A stretch of 7,117 bases of DNA, taken from an uncultured Flammeovirgaceae bacterium (GTDB lineage Bacteria; Bacteroidota; Bacteroidia; Cytophagales; Cyclobacteriaceae). Location of the stretch: assembly GCA_946886805.1 (NCBI GenBank), contig CAMPJM010000205.1:1-7117 (forward strand), given 5' to 3'. Below are positions 1-6,994 of this stretch, piece after piece (positions within the stretch are counted from its first letter, which is position 1; the number at the start of each line of letters is the position of its first letter). The position numbers and the translations under genes are program-made. The notes beneath the pieces were generated by a model that was given only the letters and a program-made list of their open reading frames with translations, was not told the DNA's origin and made no database searches.

Positions 1-202
1 AGTCCATATAATTTCACTTTTATTTTTTACAAGTTTAAATCACCCTAAGAAATTTGCCTAAAATGAGCTATTTGCAAAGGCCGCATACTAAATTAAAATA
101 AAAAAATAAAATTCTTACATGCCTTGGAAAAATACCTGTATTCCCGAGAAATGAATTTATTTATTTAGCTCCTTTGTATTAGATCTTTAATTAAATAATA
201 AC
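1..202. other. AT-rich upstream region, no gene seen
   Basis: This stretch is very rich in A and T and has no open frame that reads like a protein. It lies upstream of the small plus-strand gene and probably carries its promoter. No exact TAnnTTTG element is present; the nearest look-alikes, TATTTGC near 70 and TTTG near 174, lack a correctly placed partner. The bases just before the start at 203 are A and T only, as is usual for Bacteroidota genes that do not use a Shine-Dalgarno sequence. Confidence 0.5.
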
Positions 203-445
203 ATGGGAAATCAAGAATTAAACAATCTGAAATTAGAAGAAGAAGCAAAGTTTATTGTAAACGAAGGAGTATACATTTCCAGAGTAGAATTTCATCAATT
301 AGAAATATCATTATACAGAATAAATGGGGAACCTGTTGAAATATGGTTTGAGCCGTATCTTGAAGCGATAACAAAAATAAACTATTTGAGAGGCAATCAA
401 TTTAACCCATATCTAAAACATTTGAATACAAACAACATGAATTAG
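203..445 (+). CDS. small hypothetical protein, 80 aa
   Basis: This is a short open frame from ATG to TAG with no domain I can name. The middle has a soluble alpha/beta character: an acidic helix-like start (residues about 5-18, rich in Leu and Glu), then strand-like segments around LYRINGEPVEIWFEP (37-51), then a motif of the type I-x-K-I before a final Asn-rich tail. The pattern of aromatic/Leu, a Gly turn, then 'VE-W/Y-(F/Y)' and 'I-K-I' reminds me of a group of small uncharacterised Bacteroidota proteins, but that is memory rather than a search result. There is no signal peptide or membrane segment. It stands alone, converging on the GAF-domain gene across 133 bp. Its amino-acid make-up is protein-like rather than that of a random AT-rich frame, so I lean towards a real gene of unknown function. 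Confidence 0.62.
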   Translation: MGNQELNNLKLEEEAKFIVNEGVYISRVEFHQLEISLYRINGEPVEIWFEPYLEAITKINYLRGNQFNPYLKHLNTNNMN

Positions 446-578
446 TGCGGAAGATACTATCATGAAGCATACATTAGCCGTTCTTCAGCTCGTAATCATA
501 AGGTTATCGTTCTAACATCATAATTACTGCTGAGGAAGGTAGAAATCAACAACCATAATAATTCAGTTGATGTGCGTT
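446..578. other. convergent intergenic spacer
   Basis: Two convergent genes end on either side of this 133-bp gap. It contains a 6-bp inverted repeat, ATCAAC at 545-550 and GTTGAT at 566-571, but no run of T follows it on either strand, so I do not call a terminator. The only open frames are under 20 codons. Confidence 0.4.
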
Positions 579-2966
579 TTAATGATGCATAGATAGCGTT
601 TCATTGATCAAATTTTGAACAAGTGCATTTTCATGATTTTCAAGGTTAACACTTACACGTAGTGCTTTAAGTCCCTGAACGTCTTGGATATCCTCTAGCT
701 CCAGGTCTTCGATTTTGGGAAGTAGTAGTTTTTTATTCTGAAGATATTTAATATAATCTTTATATTCTATAGCTTCTTTTTGCTGCGAATAAACAATTAC
801 AATAGTCCCCGGCTGGGTGAGCCTCTCTTTAGTGTCTTTAATTAAGGCTTTGTCTATTCTTTTCTTCATGATTTCGTACCTCACATTGTAGCCGCCGTCT
901 ACATCGAATCTTTTTTCGTCCATGCGGAATCTTATAGACAAAGGGCTACTGTGTACAAGGATCAGCTGGGTAGTCTCCAGCGGTACTTTCAAATGCGGGG
1001 CCAGTGCATAAGTTTTAAAGGCAATCTCTGCCATACTTGTCAATTGCCACAACCGAAGATTTCGAACAAAGATCATATCAAATGATCTGGTCTCTGTTAT
1101 AGAGTCGCCTATATAGATATTATATTCGATGCCATCAGTCTTGTATTTTTCAAAATAATGCGGATACATATTTTGTAAAACCTTTTGTTCATCTTCTAAA
1201 TAAGAGGCAATGAGTGTGTTGATTGAATTTAAGCTTTCTTCAAATGCCTTTCTTTTTTCGTATATAATACCCAATTCAGGGTCAAGTTTCTGTTTATAAT
1301 CCTCAAAGGCCGCTGTAATGGTTGTATTATTTTCTGCCAATGTCACCAATAATGGCTCAATTTCATCTTTTATTGCATCGGTAATTAGGGCCTCATCACC
1401 AGATATCAATTCTTTAGACAATGATTTCTTGTATTTATCGATCCTATAAATTATTTGCTCTATCAATGGCAAATTAGTTTGAGAAAAGGCAATGGATAAG
1501 GTTTTACGTATCAAATTTAATTGATCCGTCAGGTCTTTTCGAGTAGCCACGTTTCTCTCAAATGATGAGCTTCTTATATCTGATGCTCCGTATAAAGGGT
1601 AGACGCCATCGAAAATGATCGGGTCGATTTCATTGTCCCTTGTCCCTATCTTGTTTCTTTCTATATATTTTAGAGCAGAATTAACAAATTTCCACTCTAC
1701 CGCTGGGTGGATAGTAGTATACTTGGTTCTTATAACTGTCCTGATTTGGTTCTCTAACTCTTCCGAATTCCTTTTTACAGCAATTGCAAATAAGGAGGTG
1801 ATTTTATTTAATTTAGATAATGTCAGGGAATTAAGTTGACCTGGATTAGGTGAACCCAATTCCAGAATTCCGATAAATTCTTCATCGTTATACAACGGGG
1901 CGAGAATAAGATTTCTAATCCCGGTTTCTTCACAAATAACCTTTCCATATCCTTCAAAGGAAGTATCCGAAGAAATATCATGGAATATTAAAGGCTTTTT
2001 ATTTCGTTGAAAGTCATTAAATAATTTTGCAGTGCTGCAGGAACAATCAATTTCTTTCGGATTCCTTAAAGTTATACTTTGGCAAATCTTGCGACCATAA
2101 TTGACGTAATTATTGCTGTTTTTTTGGAAAGCTCCAAGACCTAATTTTAAATCGTTAACCCCAAAGAAATCTCGTAATGATTTTTGTAGAGAATAAAAAT
2201 GCTCCGGATTACGGATGCTGTCTTTCTCCAGCAAATCATATTTTAATGAAGAAAGTATTTCTTGTTCCGTCACATCCACCATTTGTAATACGGCTAATCC
2301 ATGGAATTCAAAATGATGAGGCGGCAAGTATTTTGTCCAAAGTGATAAGTCAGACAAATTATTTCTCAAATCCTGAATCATTTCCTCAGTAAGTACCGGT
2401 AGTTTTCCATTTACCTTTATTCCATATAATTTTTTATTTAACGAAAGACGGTAATACTTCTGAAGCTGAGTGTCCTGGTCTATATGTTTTACCAAAATAG
2501 GGTGGTCCATAGAAACTTCTACCCCATATAATTGCGATAATATTTCGGTATAAGCTTTAATATTTTTGTTGGTTTCGATATCTACATTGTCCTCGCTCAC
2601 CATAAACTGTGAATGAAGAGTGGAAAAATCGAATAATTTGGAAAACTTTTTGGTCGCGTAAAAAGGATTTAAATCATATGGCGCCATTGCACAGGCCAGC
2701 TCATCATCCTGAAGTGCAAAAGGAAATACAGCAGACATAATCATGTCTAAAAGAGGAGTGTCTTTTTTTAGAACATCAAGACTTTCAATCGGCTTTAGAA
2801 ATTCTGGTGTTTCTTTAAGGCCTTCAAAAATTTTATGAGCAAATTCTTTTCCTGCAAACCCCTCTTCTATCGCTTTTTCTTCCCAAAACCTAATTATATT
2901 AGATAATGTAAGGGTCCTTTTAAAAAGGAAATTTGATGGTTTTGTTTGCTTTTTTATAAATTCCAT
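579..2966 (-). CDS. GAF domain-containing protein without a recognisable output domain, 795 aa
   Basis: This is a large cytoplasmic protein with no signal peptide or membrane helix. Numbering is from the ATG at 2966. A GAF-like sensor fold lies at about residues 250-400: it ends with IRNLILAPLYNDEEFIGILEL (about 350-370), the typical beta-strand pattern of GAF domains, followed by a helix. The N-terminal 250 residues are mostly helical and match nothing I know. After the GAF comes a motif with HPAVEWKF (about 420-427) and VYPLYGASDI (about 455-464), then a long helical region (about 470-610) and a conserved-looking C-terminal part beginning near YPHYFEKYKTDG. These blocks resemble large Bacteroidota proteins annotated only as GAF-domain proteins. 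I see no histidine kinase, GGDEF, EAL, HTH or phosphatase signature, so the signal and output are unknown. An in-frame GTG at 2978 would add four residues; I prefer the ATG. The gene is divergent from sucD and appears to be a single transcription unit. Confidence 0.85.
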   Translation of the reverse strand: MEFIKKQTKPSNFLFKRTLTLSNIIRFWEEKAIEEGFAGKEFAHKIFEGLKETPEFLKPIESLDVLKKDTPLLDMIMSAVFPFALQDDELACAMAPYDLNPFYATKKFSKLFDFSTLHSQFMVSEDNVDIETNKNIKAYTEILSQLYGVEVSMDHPILVKHIDQDTQLQKYYRLSLNKKLYGIKVNGKLPVLTEEMIQDLRNNLSDLSLWTKYLPPHHFEFHGLAVLQMVDVTEQEILSSLKYDLLEKDSIRNPEHFYSLQKSLRDFFGVNDLKLGLGAFQKNSNNYVNYGRKICQSITLRNPKEIDCSCSTAKLFNDFQRNKKPLIFHDISSDTSFEGYGKVICEETGIRNLILAPLYNDEEFIGILELGSPNPGQLNSLTLSKLNKITSLFAIAVKRNSEELENQIRTVIRTKYTTIHPAVEWKFVNSALKYIERNKIGTRDNEIDPIIFDGVYPLYGASDIRSSSFERNVATRKDLTDQLNLIRKTLSIAFSQTNLPLIEQIIYRIDKYKKSLSKELISGDEALITDAIKDEIEPLLVTLAENNTTITAAFEDYKQKLDPELGIIYEKRKAFEESLNSINTLIASYLEDEQKVLQNMYPHYFEKYKTDGIEYNIYIGDSITETRSFDMIFVRNLRLWQLTSMAEIAFKTYALAPHLKVPLETTQLILVHSSPLSIRFRMDEKRFDVDGGYNVRYEIMKKRIDKALIKDTKERLTQPGTIVIVYSQQKEAIEYKDYIKYLQNKKLLLPKIEDLELEDIQDVQGLKALRVSVNLENHENALVQNLINETLSMHH

Positions 2967-3250
2967 GTGGTTCTGCACGATAACGGGAAAATAGTAATGG
3001 TTCTATTTACGACAGTTTCAGTTAGTTAGTTGTATTTTCATTGCCTTCTTTTTTATATTTCATGATTAGTTTTGTGCATTTAATTTCGATAAAAATTAGC
3101 TTTTATCATGAAAAAGACCGATGCAACCACTGACGGCACTTTTTGTTTCAAATCGTAAAAACTTTGGAATCGCAATTTGAATGTTCTTATCATTTAAATT
3201 TTGTGAAAGCCATACAATTATTCTATTTTTGTGCAAAAAAAGAAATAGAA
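2967..3250. other. divergent intergenic region, GAF gene / sucD
   Basis: Both flanking genes are transcribed outward from this 284-bp AT-rich spacer. It holds a clear sucD promoter at its right end. For the minus-strand gene I found no exact TAnnTTTG; the best partial match is TAATTTTT read on the minus strand near 3090-3100, without a well-spaced upstream TTG. A 16-codon frame starting ATGAAAAAG at 3108 is too short to support. The open frame reaching back to 3143 is the untranslated sequence ahead of sucD. Confidence 0.5.
3200..3231 (+). promoter_or_regulatory. Bacteroidota-type promoter for sucD
   Basis: TTTG at 3200-3203 and TATTTTTG at 3224-3231 are separated by 20 nt. This fits the known Bacteroidota primary sigma consensus, with TTTG near -33 and TAnnTTTG near -7. 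Transcription would begin around 3235-3239, leaving a leader of only about 12-16 nt, A-rich and without a Shine-Dalgarno sequence, before the sucD ATG at 3251. This placement also argues against any start upstream of 3251. Confidence 0.75.
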
Positions 3251-4135
3251 ATGAGCGTTTTAGTCAATAAAGATTCCAGAGTTATAGTGCAAGGGTTTAC
3301 AGGGTCCGAAGGGAGCTTCCATGCAGGACAAATGATCGAGTATGGTACTAATGTCGTAGGTGGCGTCACCCCAGGTAAGGGTGGTCAGTCTCATTTAGAT
3401 AAACCTGTTTTTAATACTGTAAAAGAAGCTGTTGATAAAACAAAAGCAAACGTATCAGTAATATTTGTTCCACCTGCTTTTGCTGCGGACGCAATTATGG
3501 AAGCGGCTGATGCAGGAATAAAAGTTATTATAACCATCACCGAAGGTATTCCTACCAAAGATATGATGATGGTGAAGGAGTATATTGAAAATAAAGATTT
3601 AGTTCTGATAGGACCTAATTGTCCTGGTGTTATAACTCCCGGCGAAGCAAAAGTGGGGATTATGCCCGGCTTTATTCATAATAAAGGTACTATCGGGATT
3701 GTTTCCAGGTCAGGTACTCTTACCTACGAAGCTGTTGATCAGGTGACCAAAGCCGGGTTAGGGCAGTCTACTTGTATTGGCATTGGCGGCGACCCGATAA
3801 TCGGTACTACCACGTTACAGGCGGTGAAATTGTTAATGGAAGATCCCGAGACTGAAGGCATTATCATGATTGGTGAAATTGGTGGCAGTATGGAATCTGA
3901 TGCAGCCAAGTGGATAAAAGAAAATGGGACGAAGCCAGTAGTTGGGTTTATTGCGGGTCAAACTGCCCCTCCAGGCCGTAGAATGGGCCATGCCGGTGCA
4001 ATCATCGGAGGTGCTGATGATACTGCAGCAGCGAAAATGAAAATTATGGAAGAATGCGGTATCCATGTTGTAGATTCTCCTGCAAATATTGGCGAAACTA
4101 TGGCAAAAGCATTAAAAGCTAATAAGGTGGCTTAA
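3251..4135 (+). CDS. sucD: succinyl-CoA synthetase (succinate-CoA ligase, ADP-forming), alpha subunit
   Basis: This is the alpha subunit of the TCA-cycle enzyme that interconverts succinyl-CoA and succinate with substrate-level phosphorylation of ADP or GDP. It is 294 aa, close to the family's usual 290. The N-terminal CoA-binding Rossmann domain shows [10 protein letters not shown] (15-24) and GGVTPGKGG (37-45). The second domain has [12 protein letters not shown] (121-132) and the active-site block [13 protein letters not shown] (242-254), in which His247 is the residue phosphorylated during catalysis. Glu209 in IGEIGG matches the conserved glutamate that contacts this histidine. All key residues are present. 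The open frame extends upstream to 3143, but family similarity begins at [15 protein letters not shown] and the promoter lies at 3200-3231, so ATG 3251 is chosen. The gene ends in tandem stops, TAA TAG. The beta subunit gene sucC, which must supply the partner, is not in this window, so sucD is its own transcription unit here. Confidence 0.97.
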   Translation: MSVLVNKDSRVIVQGFTGSEGSFHAGQMIEYGTNVVGGVTPGKGGQSHLDKPVFNTVKEAVDKTKANVSVIFVPPAFAADAIMEAADAGIKVIITITEGIPTKDMMMVKEYIENKDLVLIGPNCPGVITPGEAKVGIMPGFIHNKGTIGIVSRSGTLTYEAVDQVTKAGLGQSTCIGIGGDPIIGTTTLQAVKLLMEDPETEGIIMIGEIGGSMESDAAKWIKENGTKPVVGFIAGQTAPPGRRMGHAGAIIGGADDTAAAKMKIMEECGIHVVDSPANIGETMAKALKANKVA

Positions 4136-4165
4136 TAGCCATTAGGGCTTTGCTAAGGCAAATAT

Positions 4166-4222
4166 AAATAACAAATAAAAAGCCTTCTGATTTTAAATCG
4201 GAAGGCTTTTTATTTGTTATTT
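4166..4222. terminator. long, near-perfect palindromic terminator after sucD
   Basis: Left arm 4166-4191 and right arm 4197-4222 pair over 26 positions. The only imperfection is a T opposite G (4189/4199), a wobble in plus-strand RNA, and the stem closes on a loop of 3-5 nt. The GC-rich core AAGCCTTC / GAAGGCTT is followed by a run of five T on the plus strand and mirrored by A runs on the left, so it could end transcripts from either side. It starts 30 nt after the sucD stop and is clearly its rho-independent terminator. Confidence 0.92.
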
Positions 4223-4651
4223 CAGAAATTTGATGTGGATGCTTTGGTAAAGAAAGCATGGTTAAGGTCAGCTAAAAACGGGTCAAGCAGGGAAACTGGG
4301 CGGTGGATGTCGGACATACTTATCATTTAAAACAAGGCGTCTTAAATCAAAGGTAAAGTAAAGAGACCACGTGTGGGGAACGTGCTTCTGTTTATTTGTC
4401 TACACAGAAATCATCCTACCTTTTACAGGTCTACTGTGGCCTAAATAAAACGAAAAACAACCCATTACACACATTCCCGGACCTGTTCCGGGATCCCTTA
4501 AAATTACAGCCGAACCTTCTGCAAATCGGTCGCCTGGCTAATTTTAATCCTGTAATCATAGCGATGCCATGCTTTCGGATAAAAGTCCCTGATTTATTGC
4601 TATTTTCCTTCTCATCACGATTGCTTAATGTATAAACCTGGTTAACAGAAG
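4223..4651. other. gene-free spacer between the two terminators
   Basis: About 430 bp separate the sucD terminator from the rny terminator, with no convincing gene. An open frame on the plus strand at 4396-4635 (79 codons) has a composition unlike a folded protein and no recognisable motif. Short open runs also occur on the plus strand near 4224-4330 (ending at a TAA at 4328-4330) and on the minus strand near 4525-4612, the latter reading like FYPKAWHRYDYRIKISQ before a stop. They may be remnants of decayed genes or parts of a dispersed repeat. The spacer also contains a GC-rich hairpin (4475-4493) and distant inverted arms (4252-4261 / 4567-4576), described separately. Confidence 0.55.
4475..4493. 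repeat. REP-like GC-rich palindrome
   Basis: TCCCGGA (4475-4481) and TCCGGGA (4487-4493) are perfect inverted copies around a 5-nt loop, CCTGT, within otherwise AT-rich sequence. The form TCCCGGAnnnnnTCCGGGA resembles extragenic palindromic repeats that occur in many copies in other bacterial genomes. No T run follows, so it is not a standard terminator. Only one copy is present in this window, so its repeat nature is an inference. Confidence 0.5.
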
Positions 4652-4652
4652 C

Positions 4653-4684
4653 AAAAAAGCCTTTTATATTTTCATATAAAAGGC
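4653..4684 (-). terminator. rho-independent terminator of the pheT-zapA-rny operon
   Basis: Read on the minus strand, an 11-bp stem (arms 4674-4684 and 4659-4669, GCCTTTTATA and its complement) closes on a 4-nt loop and is followed at once by six T (4653-4658 on the plus strand are A). It lies 27 nt beyond the rny stop codon, the expected place for the end of this operon. Confidence 0.9.
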
Positions 4685-4711
4685 AATTGAAATTTGCTGT
4701 AATTCCTAATC

Positions 4712-6277
4712 TTATTTCGCATAACTTACTGAGCGCATTTCCCTGATAACGGTCACTTTGATTTGCCCGGGATACTGCATGTCTTTTTCAATTTTTTGAG
4801 AGATATCAAACGATAATAAACCTGCTTTTTGATCGGTGACGTTTTCAGCATCTACCATTACCCTCAATTCCCTGCCTGCCTGTATAGCATAACATTTGTT
4901 CACGCCTTCGAAGCTTAATGCAAGCTCTTCCAGTTCCTTAAGCCTTTTGATATACGATTCCATTATTTCTCTTCTCGCCCCAGGTCTTGATCCCGATATG
5001 GCATCACAGGTTTGAATGATTGGAGAAATAAGTGTCGTCATTTCTATTTCGTCATGGTGGGCTCCTATCGCATTACAAACTTCTGGATGCTCTTTGTATT
5101 TTTTGGCGATGTCCATTCCTAAAATTGCATGAGGCAATTCAGGTTCTTCCGGCCAAACTTTTCCAATATCATGCAGAAGCCCAGCTCTTTTAGCAAGTTT
5201 GGTATTTAAACCTAATTCCGCAGCCATGGTGGCACAAAGATTAGCCACTTCCCTGGAATGTTGCAGGAGATTTTGACCATAGGACGATCTAAATCGCATA
5301 CGGCCCACAAGTTTTATCAGTTCGGGATGCAGTCCGTGAATGCCAAGATCTATAACAGTTCTTTCCCCGATTTCTATTATCTCTTCCTCAATATTCTTTT
5401 GGGTTTTTGCTACAATTTCTTCGATCCTTGCAGGATGTATTCTACCATCAGTCACCAACCTGTGTAACGATAGCCGTGCAATTTCCCTTCTTACCGGATC
5501 AAAACCAGAGATAATAATAGCTTCCGGTGTGTCATCGACAATAATTTCCACGCCAGTACTTGCCTCCAGCGCTCTGATATTTCTTCCTTCCCTGCCAATA
5601 ATCTTACCTTTTATATCATCGCTTTCTATGTTGAAAACAGAAACGCAGTTTTCAATGGCATGTTCTGTTGCCGTACGTTGAATGGTTTCTATTACTACTT
5701 TTTTAGCTTCTTTGGTAGCGGTAAGCTTTGCTTCGTCTATAATGTCTTTGATATGTGAAGATGCTTTTGTCCGGGCTTCGTCCTTTAGTGCTTCAAGGAT
5801 TTCCTCTCTTGCTTCTTCTGCTGTAAGGTGGGCGATTTTTTCTAATTTGCTGACCTGCTGTTGCCTTAGTTTTTCTGTTTCTTCCTTTCGTTTTCCGACG
5901 ACTTCAAGTTGTGCGGCCAAATTCTCTTTCAGAGAGTCAACTTCGGCATCTTTTCTTTTTACCTGCTCTAATTGCTTGGCAAGGTTTTGTTCTCTTTGCT
6001 TTAACTTATTCTCGTTGGAAATAAGTTGGTTTTTCTTTTTGTTGGTTTCTTCTTCAAATTCCGCTTTTAATTTCAGGTATTTTTCCCGGGCTTCTAAGAT
6101 CCTGTCCTTTTTAATTGTTTCGGACGTCAATTCGGCTTCTTTTATTAGCAATTGGGCTTTTTCTCTTGCTTTTTCTTCTTCCTGTTTGTTGAATTTCTGA
6201 AGAAGAACCCGTCCTGTAATTACGCCGATACCTACTGATACAGCTGCTATAAGCAGATAAATAATCCACTCTTCCAT
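4712..6277 (-). CDS. rny: ribonuclease Y, membrane-anchored endoribonuclease
   Basis: RNase Y is a single-strand endoribonuclease that starts mRNA decay at the inner face of the membrane. The 521-aa length is typical of the family. Domain order is complete: an N-terminal transmembrane helix (about residues 4-25, ending before the basic RVLLQK), a long charged coiled coil (about 30-200), a KH RNA-binding domain with the GxxG loop GREG at 228-231 inside [13 protein letters not shown], and an HD phosphohydrolase domain with His340, the His369-Asp370 pair in LLHDIGK and Asp425, followed by the conserved C-terminal region (about 440-521). All metal-binding residues I can check are present. It is the last gene of the minus-strand operon, 112 nt after zapA, and its leader can fold into two stem-loops. 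The long open frame on the opposite strand (5682-6200) only mirrors the Lys/Glu-rich coiled coil. Confidence 0.97.
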   Translation of the reverse strand: MEEWIIYLLIAAVSVGIGVITGRVLLQKFNKQEEEKAREKAQLLIKEAELTSETIKKDRILEAREKYLKLKAEFEEETNKKKNQLISNENKLKQREQNLAKQLEQVKRKDAEVDSLKENLAAQLEVVGKRKEETEKLRQQQVSKLEKIAHLTAEEAREEILEALKDEARTKASSHIKDIIDEAKLTATKEAKKVVIETIQRTATEHAIENCVSVFNIESDDIKGKIIGREGRNIRALEASTGVEIIVDDTPEAIIISGFDPVRREIARLSLHRLVTDGRIHPARIEEIVAKTQKNIEEEIIEIGERTVIDLGIHGLHPELIKLVGRMRFRSSYGQNLLQHSREVANLCATMAAELGLNTKLAKRAGLLHDIGKVWPEEPELPHAILGMDIAKKYKEHPEVCNAIGAHHDEIEMTTLISPIIQTCDAISGSRPGARREIMESYIKRLKELEELALSFEGVNKCYAIQAGRELRVMVDAENVTDQKAGLLSFDISQKIEKDMQYPGQIKVTVIREMRSVSYAK

Positions 6278-6389
6278 ATTTTTACATCGTTTATGTTTGA
6301 ATAAAGCATATAAACGACAGCAGAACCACTGGCCAGGCTGGGCTGTTAAAGATGAGGATTATATAAAAAAATGAATTGTAGGTGTGCTC
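6278..6389 (-). promoter_or_regulatory. potentially structured rny leader / zapA-rny spacer
   Basis: This 112-nt gap is far larger than the other gaps in the operon (4 and 19 nt). Read on the minus strand it can form two adjacent stem-loops. The first pairs ACAGC with GCTGT (plus-strand 6342-6346 and 6317-6321) and holds an inner AGCC/GGTT stem. The second pairs TCGTTTAT with ATAAACGA (6310-6317 and 6287-6294), a perfect 8-bp repeat around 15 nt. The two share one base, so they would stack or exclude each other slightly. The second stem ends about 9 nt before the rny start codon, so it could affect translation or RNA processing. No T run follows either stem and I see no clear TAnnTTTG promoter. 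It may instead hold a small RNA; I cannot assign it to a known family. Confidence 0.45.
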
Positions 6390-6677
6390 CTAGATTTTTT
6401 CCGTGATTAAATCATTCAAATAATGTATTTTATCTGCCAGTTCTTTAGAACTATTATTGTTCTGGCTACTCTCTGAACCTAAACTTTCTATAAGACAATC
6501 AAAAGCAACCATTGCCAACAGATCTTGTTTGTCATCAATTCCAAACTGTTCTCTATACGACTTGATTTTTTCATATAAAAGCTTTCCAGCTTTTCTTATT
6601 TTAGCTTCTTCATCCGGACTTACCCTCATAGGGTATTCTCTATCACAAATTTTTATCTTAACAGAAAGGTCTCCCAT
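6390..6677 (-). CDS. zapA: cell division protein ZapA
   Basis: ZapA binds FtsZ and bundles its filaments at the division ring. The 95-aa length is normal. The N-terminal head has strand-like SVKIKICDREYPMRVSPDEE (5-24), with the typical turn before the helix that starts at about residue 23. The helix carries the family signature 'IRKAGKLLYEKI-YREQFG-DD-QDLLAMVAFDCL' (27-62). The C-terminal helix (about 77-95) would form the coiled coil of the dimer or tetramer, joined by a polar Asn/Ser linker (68-77) that looks slightly expanded. The gene lies 19 nt after the coiled-coil gene and in the same transcription unit as pheT and rny. Confidence 0.93.
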   Translation of the reverse strand: MGDLSVKIKICDREYPMRVSPDEEAKIRKAGKLLYEKIKSYREQFGIDDKQDLLAMVAFDCLIESLGSESSQNNNSSKELADKIHYLNDLITEKI

Positions 6678-6696
6678 TAGGGTTAATCTAATTATA

Positions 6697-6990
6697 TTAC
6701 CTACTCAAATGAGCAATGCACTTGTCAATATCTTTTATATATTCGTTTATCTTATACTTAAGCTCAGCAGCATTGTCTTCTACCGCCATACTATCTACAA
6801 TCTTACTAATTTTAATTTGATTTTGAAAATTATTTATCTCCTCAGCCCTTTTTTCAATCATATCTCTCAAGGCAGCTTTATCTTTTTTAAGATCAAGTAT
6901 TTCCATTTTAAGCGCCTTCCTCTCTTCCAGTAATTTTTTTATCTTATCTTCCAGAAGTGATAATTCATCGTTAAGGTTATATTGCTCCAT
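6697..6990 (-). CDS. 97-aa coiled-coil protein upstream of zapA (possible ZapB-like partner)
   Basis: This is a small, soluble, highly charged protein. Residues about 8-62 form a continuous heptad-like coiled coil (leucine or isoleucine at regular spacing within Lys/Glu-rich sequence). A short linker (about 63-74) follows, then a second amphipathic helix with LKYKINEYIKDIDKCI (77-92). There is no membrane segment or enzyme motif. The gene starts 4 nt after the pheT stop and precedes zapA by 19 nt, so all three are surely co-transcribed. Small coiled-coil proteins of this shape beside zapA are known in other bacteria, and ZapB of E. coli is a coiled-coil ZapA partner of 81 aa. By shape and position I infer a division-ring role, but I see no sequence proof of homology to ZapB. 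Annotations calling such genes part of phenylalanyl-tRNA synthetase would come from their position only. Confidence 0.85.
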   Translation of the reverse strand: MEQYNLNDELSLLEDKIKKLLEERKALKMEILDLKKDKAALRDMIEKRAEEINNFQNQIKISKIVDSMAVEDNAAELKYKINEYIKDIDKCIAHLSR

Positions 6991-6994
6991 GAGT

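Noticed and set aside
545..571. 6-bp inverted repeat between the two convergent genes as a terminator
   Set aside because: The stem is short, the loop is 15 nt and no T run follows on either strand.
3108..3158. 16-codon frame starting ATGAAAAAG ahead of sucD
   Set aside because: It is too short, with no initiation signal or conserved pattern, and lies upstream of the inferred sucD promoter.
3143..3250. N-terminal extension of sucD by 36 codons
   Set aside because: It overlaps the promoter at 3200-3231, its residues do not resemble SucD, and the family start lies at 3251.
4396..4635. 79-codon open frame in the spacer
   Set aside because: It contains the palindrome, has no protein-like pattern or motif, and no promoter or start context.
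5682..6200. 172-codon open frame on the plus strand
   Set aside because: It lies opposite the Lys/Glu-rich coiled coil of rny, giving a Ser/Phe-rich shadow with no own features.
6278..6389. Assignment of the zapA-rny gap as 6S RNA (ssrS)
   Set aside because: The gap is shorter than a typical 6S RNA (about 160-200 nt) and I cannot see the long interrupted rod with a central bubble; kept only as a possibility in the findings.
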